From positions 1 through 15,956 of the forward strand of contig JAKEHX010000284.1 of assembly GCA_022614795.1 (NCBI GenBank): a DNA stretch of 15,956 bases. The letters are read 5' to 3'. Both the position numbers and the translations under genes were made by a program. This document shows, in pieces, positions 1 to 8,283 of the stretch. Every line of letters begins with the position of its first letter. Within the stretch, counting starts at the first letter, position 1. The DNA is from Planctomycetaceae bacterium. Lineage in GTDB: Bacteria > Planctomycetota > Planctomycetia > Pirellulales > Pirellulaceae. Below the pieces are notes generated by a model. That model was not told where the DNA came from. It saw only the letters and a list, made by a program, of their open reading frames with translations, and ran no database searches.

Positions 1-30
1 CCTCGCTTACGCTTCGGGTTGGTGTTGGAA
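1..30. repeat. Candidate dispersed intergenic repeat, cut by window edge
   Basis: The first bases read CCTCGCTTACGCTTCGGG followed by TTGGTGTT, just past the stop of the minus-strand TlpA-like gene. CGCTT occurs twice within it, 6 bp apart. I recall closely similar strings ending in GGGCTGGTGT as dispersed intergenic repeats in planctomycete genomes, but this is memory, not a search. No complete hairpin or terminator is visible before the window edge. It may be ordinary spacer DNA. Confidence 0.3.
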
Positions 31-31
31 G

Positions 32-1351
32 CTACTTCGGCACCGCCAGCGTTTCCCCCGGACGCCGCGCCGTCTTCCCAGGAGTGGCCGACTCGCCCAA
101 CAGCGATTGCAGCTCCTTCGACACGCCCGCCTGCACCTCTTGCGGCGTGCCGGTCAGGATCGCCCGGACCGTGTTGTCGGGCCCGACTACGACCGCGGCG
201 GGCAATTCCGTCACGCGCAGCGCCGAGCTCGCCTGCCCCCGGGGATCAAGCGCGATCGCGCTGGCCAGCGGGCTCTTGGACGTGAATCGCCGCACGTCGC
301 CGGGCTCTTCGCCGACATTCACCGCATAGAACACAAAGCCCTGCGCGGCCCCCGCTTTCACGAACTCCGAGACGGCCGGCATGTTCTCGACGCTGGGCGT
401 GCACCAGGTCGCCCAGAAAATGAGCACCAGGCCCCGCTTCCCTTCGGCGGCGGCTACGTCGATCGTCGTCCCGTCGAGCTGCGAAAGCTTGATCTTGGGC
501 AACGGCTTGCCGATCCGCGACGCCGGGTCATCGCCGGAAAGCGCGTCGTAGATGTCGTTCACGCGGCGAGTGTCGGCCGGCAATTCGAGTGCAAACGTGC
601 CAGCCGGCAGCTGCCCGTTCAGCTTCCACTGGAAGCGGGCGGTGTGGACCATCTCGTAACATTCCGTCTCGCTCGTCGGCACGCACGCGGTGCGGACGAA
701 TTGCACGAGCAGCGGATCGCCCACGGCGGCAAACCACAGCTCGACCTCCGCCCCGGCCCATTGGAGCCCGAATCGGTGGCACTTCTGCTTCCCCAGCTGT
801 TCCTCGCCCTCGTATTTCACGGCAGTCGCCTGGGCATGCACATATTCGCCGACATTCGGCTGAAGCAAAATGTCAATCGCCGAACCGGCCAGGCTCTGTG
901 CCAGCATCTGATTACTTTCCACGCTGGCCTGCGGCGAGCCGACGGCGTGCTGCGAATAGAGCCCCTGGCTCGCCAGGAGCGTCGTCACGGTTTTGCCGTC
1001 ATTCACACACACCAGCTGTGGCGCCGGCGCCCCGGGCGTTTGCACCTCGATCCGATGCTGCTTGCCGCGGGCCAGCAGGCGGTAGTTGCTTTGTCCTTCC
1101 TGACCCGGCGCGTCGCCGGTCGCTTTCCATCGCGACTCGACTGAGAGCACGTAGTTGTCGGCCTTGCCCAGGAATTGCAAGGCCTGTCCGACGACGGCAT
1201 TGAGCTTGGCGACGTCGGCATTGACGGTGCTCGGGCCGGGCTGAGCTGTCGCCTGCGGCTTCGCTTCGCCAAGTGGCCGGGCGACGATCTGGGCGTAAGC
1301 TCCGGCGCTAGTCGCGAGAATCAGACCACAGGTGACCATGTATCGTTGCAT
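32..1351 (-). CDS. Exported DUF2092-like + TlpA/thioredoxin-fold protein with CTPS active site
   Basis: Predicted 439-residue envelope protein. Residues 1-20 form a signal peptide ending in AYA before Q21. Residues about 45-265 resemble DUF2092 (LolA-like periplasmic domain): VCVNDGKTV near 114-122, ELWF near 204-207, and a closing FALELPAD. Residues about 278-420 are a TlpA/redoxin thioredoxin fold, with FWATW then CTPS at 317-320 and a likely cis-proline loop TELPAAVVV at 381-389. Family members usually carry CXXC for thiol-disulfide exchange; here the second cysteine is serine (codon AGC), so a normal dithiol cycle is not expected. The start is the ATG with an AAAGGA-like ribosome site about 7 bases upstream; the frame stays open further upstream but there it only mirrors the neighbouring gene. 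It lies 44 bp after the DUF4214 gene, probably on the same transcript. Substrate unknown. Confidence 0.9.
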   Translation of the reverse strand: MQRYMVTCGLILATSAGAYAQIVARPLGEAKPQATAQPGPSTVNADVAKLNAVVGQALQFLGKADNYVLSVESRWKATGDAPGQEGQSNYRLLARGKQHRIEVQTPGAPAPQLVCVNDGKTVTTLLASQGLYSQHAVGSPQASVESNQMLAQSLAGSAIDILLQPNVGEYVHAQATAVKYEGEEQLGKQKCHRFGLQWAGAEVELWFAAVGDPLLVQFVRTACVPTSETECYEMVHTARFQWKLNGQLPAGTFALELPADTRRVNDIYDALSGDDPASRIGKPLPKIKLSQLDGTTIDVAAAEGKRGLVLIFWATWCTPSVENMPAVSEFVKAGAAQGFVFYAVNVGEEPGDVRRFTSKSPLASAIALDPRGQASSALRVTELPAAVVVGPDNTVRAILTGTPQEVQAGVSKELQSLLGESATPGKTARRPGETLAVPK

Positions 1352-1395
1352 CGCAGAATCCTTTTGCGATTGGGTGCGGTACGGGACAAGAGTTG

Positions 1396-3333
1396 CTAGT
1401 GTAACTCGCTTTCCAAATCGTTCGCCAAGCTCGCCAGCCGCCGCGCTTGGATCGCCAGGCGATTGCCGGCCTCCACTGCTCGGCCGCCAGCGCCACGGGC
1501 GCGCTGCTCGACGTTTTCCGCGGTGACCGCCAGCAGCTCGACGGTCCGCTGCATTGCCGCGGCTTGCCGGCGCATGGCATCGGGAGCGGCTGCGGTGTTC
1601 TGTTGCAATTCGCCGAGCGTGCTGAAATAGCCTTCCAACTGGTCGCAATACGTGAGGAGCGGCCGATGCTCGGGGTAGTTCACAAACAGCGGCAGCGACT
1701 CGCGAAACAGCCGCAACTCGTCGCCCAGCGTGGCCAGCAATCGGGCTACGCGGGCCGACGCCACCGAGCCGGTAGCCGGCGTGAGATCGTCGAGATTGGC
1801 GGCCTCCTTGAGCAGCCGCTCGACCTCGTTGAGCGACTCGCCGATGGGCGAGAGCCGCGGCGGATTCTGAAGCCGATAGCGGTTGACGATCTGGTTCCAG
1901 GTCGTAAAAGCATTTTGATAGCTGGCGACCATCGACGTGAGCGTTTCGAGCTGCCTTGTCGCCGGCTCGCCGCTTTGAGCTTCCTGTCGCAGCGTCAACA
2001 GTCGCGACTTGAGCCCCCGCACATCGCGCTGCACGCGCGGCACCTCGGTCACGCCAAACACCAGCGGCTGCGTGCCGGTGAGGAAGACTTCGGCCCGGGC
2101 GATGGCCTGATCCACCAGCGGCAGCACTTCGGGCTCGGCGGGCGTTGGGCGAAGCACGTCGGCCCGATCGCCCGGCGCCAGGCCCAGCGTCTCGCCCATT
2201 TGCTCCAGGCTGCTGGTCACGCTCGACCAATACAGGCGGGTATACGCCGCCGGCCGACCGGCGAGCAACTGCGGCTCGATGCCCTCGGCTTGCGCCTGGA
2301 GCGCTTCGACCTCCCACCCCAGCCGTTCGCGCGACGCGCTGCCAGCCAGCGTCGTCGCCAACTGATCGAGGCGGGCGGCCATCGCGTCCAGATCGCGGAC
2401 CACGACGCCAGACGAATAGCTCACTTGCGCAGTGCCCGTGAGCGACTGGATGATCGACTCCACCGCCCGCGAAGCGGCTTCGACCTGCGTCATGAGCTGA
2501 CGGCTGGTACTTGGAAGGTTGGGCCGCGAAGGCGTCGCGGGTAAGCCGCTGCCAGAATCAAGTGACAACTGGGCCTCTTCGAGCATGTCGCCGATTCGCC
2601 GCGCGACGCTCGTTGCCGAAGGAGCCGTGCCGGCCGGACTGCTCAGCGTCGCCTGGAGCGACGTGAGCGAGCGCTCGGCGCTGGCGATGGCCGCTCGCGC
2701 CTGCGATGCGTCGCCTGGCCGGCTTATCGAAACGCCTGTCGATCGCCGGAGCTGCTCGGCCGCATCCACCAGCGCCTGGGCCTTGAGGTTGGCCTGGCGT
2801 CCCTGCGTCGTGCCGCCAATTTCGAACTTGATCGTGTCGGTCAAGAGCTTCGCAGCCTCCGACAACCGATTAGCAACCTCGCTCAGATTGACCGACGAGG
2901 GCTCACCGACTCCCGAGTCATCCGCATACGCCAGCAGAATCTCACGAGCCAGCGAAAACCGATCGCCGCGCAGCGCCCGGAGGCGGTCGGTCCAGCGGCG
3001 GACCTCTGCTGCCGACGGCTCCTCCCAGGTGATTGACTGAAGCGTCTCGATAATGAAAGTCTGCGCGTTGCGCCCTTTTTCGTTATAAAACTCATCCGAA
3101 CCGAGGATGGTAGCCTGGACATCCAGCGGCGACATGCCGCCCCGCAGCAGCTCGACCCAGGCCTTCAGTTCCGGCCCCACTTCGCGGCCCAAATAGTCGC
3201 GATACCAGTTGCGGATCTGGTCTTCGTCACGATTGTCTAGGGCCGCGGGCGGGCGACCGAACTGAGCCTGGGCGAGACTCACGGGCCCAAGCGCCAACCA
3301 AAAAACGAGAGTAAGCGGGGCAATCCATCGCAT
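1396..3333 (-). CDS. Exported DUF4214-like protein with long helical C-terminal region
   Basis: Predicted 645-residue secreted or periplasmic protein. The signal peptide covers residues 1-24 with likely cleavage after AQA. Residues about 35-136 resemble DUF4214, a helical domain frequent in planctomycetes and related to phycobilisome-linker-like folds: IRNWYRDYLGR, LLRGGMSPLDVQATILGSDEF and then WTDRLRALRGD. The remaining 500 residues are Ala/Leu/Arg/Glu-rich and look like successive helical bundles or coiled coils joined by Pro/Ser linkers; I recognise no enzyme motif there. The start ATG follows AAGGA by about 8 bases and begins the signal peptide. The frame is open upstream to 3489, but that part is an acidic run encoded by a pyrimidine-rich spacer and would bury the signal peptide. 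First gene of a probable two-gene unit with the TlpA-like gene. Function unknown; possibly an extracellular scaffold. Confidence 0.88.
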   Translation of the reverse strand: MRWIAPLTLVFWLALGPVSLAQAQFGRPPAALDNRDEDQIRNWYRDYLGREVGPELKAWVELLRGGMSPLDVQATILGSDEFYNEKGRNAQTFIIETLQSITWEEPSAAEVRRWTDRLRALRGDRFSLAREILLAYADDSGVGEPSSVNLSEVANRLSEAAKLLTDTIKFEIGGTTQGRQANLKAQALVDAAEQLRRSTGVSISRPGDASQARAAIASAERSLTSLQATLSSPAGTAPSATSVARRIGDMLEEAQLSLDSGSGLPATPSRPNLPSTSRQLMTQVEAASRAVESIIQSLTGTAQVSYSSGVVVRDLDAMAARLDQLATTLAGSASRERLGWEVEALQAQAEGIEPQLLAGRPAAYTRLYWSSVTSSLEQMGETLGLAPGDRADVLRPTPAEPEVLPLVDQAIARAEVFLTGTQPLVFGVTEVPRVQRDVRGLKSRLLTLRQEAQSGEPATRQLETLTSMVASYQNAFTTWNQIVNRYRLQNPPRLSPIGESLNEVERLLKEAANLDDLTPATGSVASARVARLLATLGDELRLFRESLPLFVNYPEHRPLLTYCDQLEGYFSTLGELQQNTAAAPDAMRRQAAAMQRTVELLAVTAENVEQRARGAGGRAVEAGNRLAIQARRLASLANDLESELH

Positions 3334-3381
3334 GACAGCATCCTTGAGCGGGACGACGAGGCCAAAGCTCGATGACGCATC

Positions 3382-3411
3382 GTTGTAGTCCCCCGCCTTG
3401 AAACTGGACAA
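3382..3411 (-). promoter_or_regulatory. Candidate sigma70-type promoter for the DUF4214 unit
   Basis: Read on the minus strand: TTGTCC (4/6 match to TTGACA), 18 bp spacer, TACAAC (4/6 match to TATAAT), about 49 bp upstream of the start codon. Matches are partial, and planctomycete promoters are poorly defined. Confidence 0.3.
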
Positions 3412-3426
3412 CAGAGAAAATCTCTG
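3412..3426. promoter_or_regulatory. Small perfect palindrome abutting the DUF4214 promoter candidate
   Basis: CAGAGA-AAA-TCTCTG, a 6-bp perfect dyad directly upstream of the minus-strand -35 candidate. The position would suit an operator or activator site, but a 6-bp dyad can easily occur by chance. Confidence 0.18.
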
Positions 3427-3430
3427 CCGC

Positions 3431-3520
3431 TTGTCCTCCGCCACCTCTTCCTCGTCCTCGTCGCCGTCCTCGTTCTCGATTGCAGGCATTGCCCGTCCTC
3501 CTCATCCTCGTCTTCTGCCT
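3431..3520. repeat. CTCGTC-rich pyrimidine tract (degenerate simple repeat)
   Basis: The plus strand is strongly pyrimidine-biased, with repeated CCTCGTC/CTCCTC units interrupted by GATTGCAGGCATTGCC near 3478-3493. On the minus strand it reads as GAGGACGAGG-type purine runs, giving Asp/Glu- or Arg-rich spurious frames. Comparable GAGGACGAGG runs are, from memory, scattered through planctomycete intergenic DNA. No gene product is inferred. Confidence 0.5.
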
Positions 3521-3713
3521 CACAGTAGACATCGTCGTAAGCACAAATGCGATAAGACGTTACGACGCCATTGACGATTCGCGACAGACCGCGTCCCTGC
3601 CGCAATTCCTAGAGGGGGTCAATCGCATGAAGCCGGTTACGACTGCCCGGCCGCAGCGGTTTAACGGCATGTAGGATTGCCCCGCCAAATCGGTGGTGTA
3701 ACATTTCGGCCAG

Positions 3714-3744
3714 CCCTGCGCTTAATCCTTTGTTGCGCGCAGGG
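3714..3744. promoter_or_regulatory. 8-bp hairpin around the kinase promoter -35 region
   Basis: CCCTGCGC at 3714-3721 and GCGCAGGG at 3737-3744 are exact inverted repeats with a 15-base centre. The candidate -35 hexamer lies inside the centre and the right arm lies in the promoter spacer. This geometry would fit an operator for a dimeric regulator. It has no T-run and is unlikely to be a terminator. Confidence 0.3.
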
Positions 3745-3758
3745 GGCACGACTAGAAT
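3730..3758 (+). promoter_or_regulatory. Candidate sigma70-type promoter for the kinase gene
   Basis: TTGTTG (3730-3735), 17 bp spacer, TAGAAT (3753-3758; 5/6 match to TATAAT). Transcription would begin near 3765, leaving a leader of about 55 bases before the start codon at 3820. It is the best hexamer pair I see upstream of this gene. Confidence 0.4.
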
Positions 3759-3819
3759 GGGCGGACCCTCGGGCGGCCAGTGGATGCTTGCACGCTCGCA
3801 GTGGAAGGAAAAAGCATCA

Positions 3820-6800
3820 ATGTATTCGTGTTTCACGGAAGCGGAGCTTCGTCAGTATCTCGTGGGGTCTCTTGCGGAGGACCGCCAGGCGGGTGCCGAC
3901 GAGCACCTCCGCTCTTGCCGAGCGTGCGCGCTGCTCATGGAACAAATCCGCGATTCGTCAGCCGCTGCGGCGTCGAGCGCCTCGCAACCGGGACCGACCC
4001 AGCTCCAATGGAGCTCGGGAAGTGAACCGGCAAGTAGTGAACCGGCCAGCGCCTCGCCACCTATCGAGATTTCGGGCCCTGCCATGCAACAAGTTGCCAC
4101 CGACCCCGTTCCCGTCAGCCTGTCGATCAACGAGTTTCTTCAGACGCTCTCGCAAAGCGGCCTGTTGCCGCCACAAGAGCTGGTCGCTGTCCGCGAGCAG
4201 CCCGTTGCCGACCCAGGAACCGGCTCGACGACGGCCGACCTTATCAACTGGCTGATCAAGCAGGAGAAGCTGACCCCCTATCAGGCCGACTTGCTCTGCC
4301 GCGGCCGGGCCGGCGGGCTGGTGCTGGGCAACTACATCATTCTCGACAAGCTCGGCCAGGGGGGCATGGGAACGGTTTTCAAGGCCCGCCACCGCCGCAT
4401 GAACCGCGTCGTGGCCCTCAAGGTCCTGCCCAGCGCGCTCTCGAACATTCCCGAAGCTATCGCCCGTTTTGCCCGCGAGGTGGAAGCCGCCGCCAGACTC
4501 CAGCACGCCCACATCGCGGCCGCGTACGACGCCGACGAAGCCGAAGGGATGCACTTCCTGGTGATGGAATACGTCGATGGCCCGAACCTGGCCACCTACG
4601 TCCGCGAAAAGGGGGCCCTGCCAGTTGCCGCCGCTGTGCGGCTGATTGCCCAGGCCGCGCAAGGATTGGCCGCCGCTCATGCGCAGGGAATCGTCCATCG
4701 CGACATCAAGCCCAGCAACCTGATGGTCAACCGGCTTGGCGCGCTCAAGCTGCTCGATCTGGGGCTGGCCCAGATGCGCGACAGCGCGCGCGAGGAGCAT
4801 CTGTCGACCGACATGACGCAGACGGGCCGCACGATGGGCACCGTCGATTACATGGCGCCCGAGCAGGCCCGCGACGCCAAGACCGTCGATGCCCGTGCCG
4901 ATATCTACAGTCTCGGCTGCACCCTCTATTTCCTGCTCACCGGCCGTACGCCCGCACCGGCCGGCTCGGCAGCGGAAAAACTGCTCTGGCATCAAACGCA
5001 GCACGCCCCACCGCTGATCGACGTCTGCCAGGGCTGCACCGCCCGGCTGGAAGCGCTCGTCAAGAGCATGATGGCCAAGGATCCCAGTGCCCGCCCGCAG
5101 TCGATGGTCGATGTTGTCCTCGAGCTCGACGCTTGCCTGGCCGAACTTCCCGCCGGAACCGAGGACCTGTCGCTCGACGGAATCGAGATTCGCCCGAACG
5201 ATCCTTCCTCGACCCTCCACGGCTCGAAAGCGGTCCGCGGCACGCTCATGGAAGGGGGCGACACGATCATGTCGGCGGCCCGCATCGCCGCCCTGGCCAA
5301 AGCCGGCCCGACCCGCGCCCAAAGCCGCGGCCGCTGGGTGGCGCTGGCCATCGGCGCGGCCGGCCTGGCAGCGGTCGCCGCCATGTTGCTGCTCCCGCGA
5401 TTCGTGAATCCGCCCCGCCCGCTGGCCCAGTCGCTGGTGATCGTGGCCGCCAGCCAGGGCCCGGCCGATGTCTTTGTCGATGGCAAACTCCAAGGCCAGA
5501 TCAAGTCGGCCGATCGTCCGCTCTCGCTCACGCTGCCGCCGGGCGATCGCCTCATCGAAGTCCGCCGCGAAGGCTACCAGACCTATTCCAAGCAGGTGCA
5601 GGCGCGGACCGACCGGCCGGTGAGCGTAGTGGCGACGCTTCAAAAGGCCGAGGCGCTTCCCATTCCCAGCGTTCCCAGGCCGGGCGTTTCGCCCCATGCC
5701 CCGTATGAAAAGCTGCTCGTTTGGGTCTGGAAACAAGGGGGCACTGTGGAGGTCAAGACGGGCGATGGCCAGCCGCTCAAGGTCACGGCCCTGGACGATC
5801 TGCCGGCTGATCCCGTCGAGGTCGTTTCCATTCGTCTGGGCAGCCTGGGCATTCGCGATGCCGACCTGGTGAATCTCAAGTCGGCCGCGACCCTCGTTGA
5901 ATTGTCGCTCGCCGACACGCAAATCACCGACGACGGATTGGCTCACCTGGCCCCGCTGACCGAGCTGACGCGGCTCGATCTGTCGAACAACCGCATCCAG
6001 GGCCGCGGCTTGCAGTCGCTCAGCCGCATGCCGCGCCTCAACCAGCTCGACCTCAAGGGCACCGACATCACCGACCAGGCGATCACCCGCCTGGCCAACC
6101 TGGCCCGCCTGCGGTGGCTGTTCCTCTCGGACACCGCCCTCACCGACCTGGGCCTGGAACAGCTCAAGGGGCTGAATTCGCTGGAGCTGCTCGAGGTCTA
6201 TAACACCCGCTTGACGCAGGATGTCTACGACCGGCTGACGGCCGCCAATCCCAAGCTCAAGATCAACTGGGATGGCACCGATCTGGAACGCGCGGTCGCC
6301 AGCAGGCTGCTCGACAAGGGCGCGACGCTCGTCGTCGCGGGCAAGGAGCCGGCCGATTCGCCCATTACCGGCCTGAAAGCCCGCAATGCCCTGCCGGCGT
6401 GGCGAATCGCCGTCAAGGAAGTCGATCTTTCGACCGGTGCAGAGTTTGCCGACGACGACCTCAAGCAGCTCATCCTGCTCCCCGACCTGGAGTCGCTCAA
6501 CCTGGTGACCGTCAACATCACCCCCGCCGGCATCGCTCACATCCAGGGTCTCAAATCGCTCAAATCGCTCAACCTGGCGGCCAATCGGCTGCCGCCGGCG
6601 GTGCTCGAGGCCTTCCAATCGGCCCTGCCACAATGCAAGATCGCCCTCAAAGAAGCGATCGATGCCGAAGTGGCGATGGACATCATTGGCCGAGCGGGAC
6701 GAGTGACGCTGGCCACCGAACAAGGGACCGAGCTGGCCGACGTGTCGCGGGCCGACCTCTTGCCGAGCGAATCGTACGCCATTCGCGCCATCAATCTGTC

Positions 6801-8283
6801 CGACGTGGCCGGTATCGACGATTCCGCGCTGACAAAGCTGCACGAGCTGGCCGCCCTCGAATCGCTCATCCTCTCCGGAACCAAGATTACCGACGCGGGA
6901 CTGGCCCACCTCGCCGGCTGCAAGGCTCTCCGCTCCCTGACACTCAGCAACACGGGAATCACTCCGGCCGGCATTGCCGGCCTGGCCCGGCTGCCCGCCC
7001 TGCGCCAGTTGTATCTGGCCCGCACCAGCCTGGGCCGCGAAGGGCTGAAGGCCGCCACGAACCTGCCGACGCTGACTCATCTTTCGCTGCAAGGGGTCCT
7101 GCTCGCAGATGACGACCTCGTTTTGCTCAAACGGCTGCCGAATCTCCAGTGGCTCGACCTCTCCTCCACGCCGCTGACCGACGCCGCGCAGGAGCATCTT
7201 GCGCAGCTCACGACGCTCCAGACGCTGAATCTCCAGGGGACAGCGCTCACCGATGCGGCCATCGAAGAGCTGGCCAAGGTCGCCGGGCTGGGCCGCGTGA
7301 TCGGCGATCCGCCCGACGCTCAGCGTCTGGCCGCCCGCTGGATCGTTCAGAACAAGGGGACGGTGGAGCTGACAACCGGCCCGCTCAACAACCTGCGGGC
7401 GCTGCCGCTCGATGGCTGCGAGGTCGTGTCGATCGACCTGAGTTCGCTCACCGCACTGCACCCGGACGATATCGTCAAGCACGTCTCGGCCTGCACCAAA
7501 CTCCGCAAGTTGAACCTGAGCCAGACCCGCCTGGGCAACGAGGACCTGCGCATGCTCAGCGGCCTGGCCGACCTCACCACGCTCAGCCTCGCGGAAATGC
7601 AAATTTCCGACAAAGGCTTGGCCCATCTGGCTCCCCTGTCCAAGCTCCAGTCGCTCGACTTGACCCGCACCCATGTGACGGGCGCCGGCCTGGCCGATCT
7701 GGCGGCTGCCACGCAATTGACCCAGCTCCTGTTGACCTACGCACCCGTCAAGTCGGAACACCTTGCCAGGCTCGCCCCGTTCGCTCAACTTCGCACGCTC
7801 GAGCTTTCCACGTCGTCGGCCAGCGCTTCGACGATCGACGACTCGGCCCTGGCCAACCTCGAAAAGCTGGCCGGCCTCAAATCGCTCGGTCTGCGCTCCT
7901 CGCGCATCTCCGACGCGGGGCTCGACAGCCTGGCGAAGCTCAAAGACCTCGAATCGCTCGACTTGGAAGGAACGCCGATCACCAGCGCCGGAGTCGAAAA
8001 GCTGGCCGAGCTGAGCCGCCTGTGGCGCATCTCGCTCAATCGCACGGGCGTGTCGGACGACGTGACGACCACGCTCGGCAGAATGAAGTCGCTCCGGAGC
8101 ATCGCCCTGAAGCAGACCAGCTTGACTGCCGCGTCGCTCGACTCCTTGCAAGCGGCCCTTGGCCCACAGTGCGAGATCATTCGCCCGATCATCCGCGACC
8201 CCAATCGCAACGGCGGCGAGTTGGGGCCGGTCGGCCAGGCGACCAACCTGGGCACGACGCCGTTCCTCCCGCCGCAACCGTAG
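3820..8283 (+). CDS. Membrane Ser/Thr protein kinase with zinc-finger-like N-terminus, PEGA-like domain and four LRR modules
   Basis: Predicted 1487-residue receptor-like kinase. Residues 1-45 carry HX3CX2C (H29, C33, C36), the zinc motif of zf-HC2 anti-sigma-type domains. The kinase domain spans about 171-440: glycine loop GQGGMG (179-184), Lys201, HRDIKPSN (293-300), DLG in place of DFG (313-315), APE (346-348). One transmembrane helix lies at about 506-526. A PEGA-like domain (about 538-609, VFVDGKLQG and REGYQTYSK) follows. Residues 629-1455 hold about two dozen 24-residue LRRs in four modules. The expected topology is kinase in the cytoplasm, LRRs outside. It should phosphorylate protein targets in response to an envelope signal; ligand and substrate are unknown. 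The start chosen has GGAAGGA upstream; an earlier in-frame ATG would add 30 residues ahead of the zinc motif. No sigma factor gene adjoins it. Confidence 0.95.
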   Translation: MYSCFTEAELRQYLVGSLAEDRQAGADEHLRSCRACALLMEQIRDSSAAAASSASQPGPTQLQWSSGSEPASSEPASASPPIEISGPAMQQVATDPVPVSLSINEFLQTLSQSGLLPPQELVAVREQPVADPGTGSTTADLINWLIKQEKLTPYQADLLCRGRAGGLVLGNYIILDKLGQGGMGTVFKARHRRMNRVVALKVLPSALSNIPEAIARFAREVEAAARLQHAHIAAAYDADEAEGMHFLVMEYVDGPNLATYVREKGALPVAAAVRLIAQAAQGLAAAHAQGIVHRDIKPSNLMVNRLGALKLLDLGLAQMRDSAREEHLSTDMTQTGRTMGTVDYMAPEQARDAKTVDARADIYSLGCTLYFLLTGRTPAPAGSAAEKLLWHQTQHAPPLIDVCQGCTARLEALVKSMMAKDPSARPQSMVDVVLELDACLAELPAGTEDLSLDGIEIRPNDPSSTLHGSKAVRGTLMEGGDTIMSAARIAALAKAGPTRAQSRGRWVALAIGAAGLAAVAAMLLLPRFVNPPRPLAQSLVIVAASQGPADVFVDGKLQGQIKSADRPLSLTLPPGDRLIEVRREGYQTYSKQVQARTDRPVSVVATLQKAEALPIPSVPRPGVSPHAPYEKLLVWVWKQGGTVEVKTGDGQPLKVTALDDLPADPVEVVSIRLGSLGIRDADLVNLKSAATLVELSLADTQITDDGLAHLAPLTELTRLDLSNNRIQGRGLQSLSRMPRLNQLDLKGTDITDQAITRLANLARLRWLFLSDTALTDLGLEQLKGLNSLELLEVYNTRLTQDVYDRLTAANPKLKINWDGTDLERAVASRLLDKGATLVVAGKEPADSPITGLKARNALPAWRIAVKEVDLSTGAEFADDDLKQLILLPDLESLNLVTVNITPAGIAHIQGLKSLKSLNLAANRLPPAVLEAFQSALPQCKIALKEAIDAEVAMDIIGRAGRVTLATEQGTELADVSRADLLPSESYAIRAINLSDVAGIDDSALTKLHELAALESLILSGTKITDAGLAHLAGCKALRSLTLSNTGITPAGIAGLARLPALRQLYLARTSLGREGLKAATNLPTLTHLSLQGVLLADDDLVLLKRLPNLQWLDLSSTPLTDAAQEHLAQLTTLQTLNLQGTALTDAAIEELAKVAGLGRVIGDPPDAQRLAARWIVQNKGTVELTTGPLNNLRALPLDGCEVVSIDLSSLTALHPDDIVKHVSACTKLRKLNLSQTRLGNEDLRMLSGLADLTTLSLAEMQISDKGLAHLAPLSKLQSLDLTRTHVTGAGLADLAAATQLTQLLLTYAPVKSEHLARLAPFAQLRTLELSTSSASASTIDDSALANLEKLAGLKSLGLRSSRISDAGLDSLAKLKDLESLDLEGTPITSAGVEKLAELSRLWRISLNRTGVSDDVTTTLGRMKSLRSIALKQTSLTAASLDSLQAALGPQCEIIRPIIRDPNRNGGELGPVGQATNLGTTPFLPPQP

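Larger units (their letters stand above)
3334..3819. other. Divergent intergenic region (486 bp)
   Basis: Separates the minus-strand DUF4214 unit from the plus-strand kinase gene. It holds a candidate promoter on each strand, two small hairpins and a CTCGTC-rich tract, listed separately. Reading frames crossing it have low-complexity translations and no ribosome site, so I call no gene. On the minus strand just upstream of the tract, about 3545-3600, one frame reads SRIVNGVVTSYR, which could be the eroded end of a small gene. Confidence 0.6.

Noticed and set aside
107..1144. Plus-strand open frame of 345 codons opposite the TlpA-like gene
   Set aside because: Arg/His-rich translation without recognisable motifs, antisense to a gene with a signal peptide and a thioredoxin fold.
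1352..2317. Upstream extension of the TlpA-like frame
   Set aside because: The added residues overlap the DUF4214 gene in another frame, are Arg/Ala-rich low complexity and would precede an otherwise good signal peptide.
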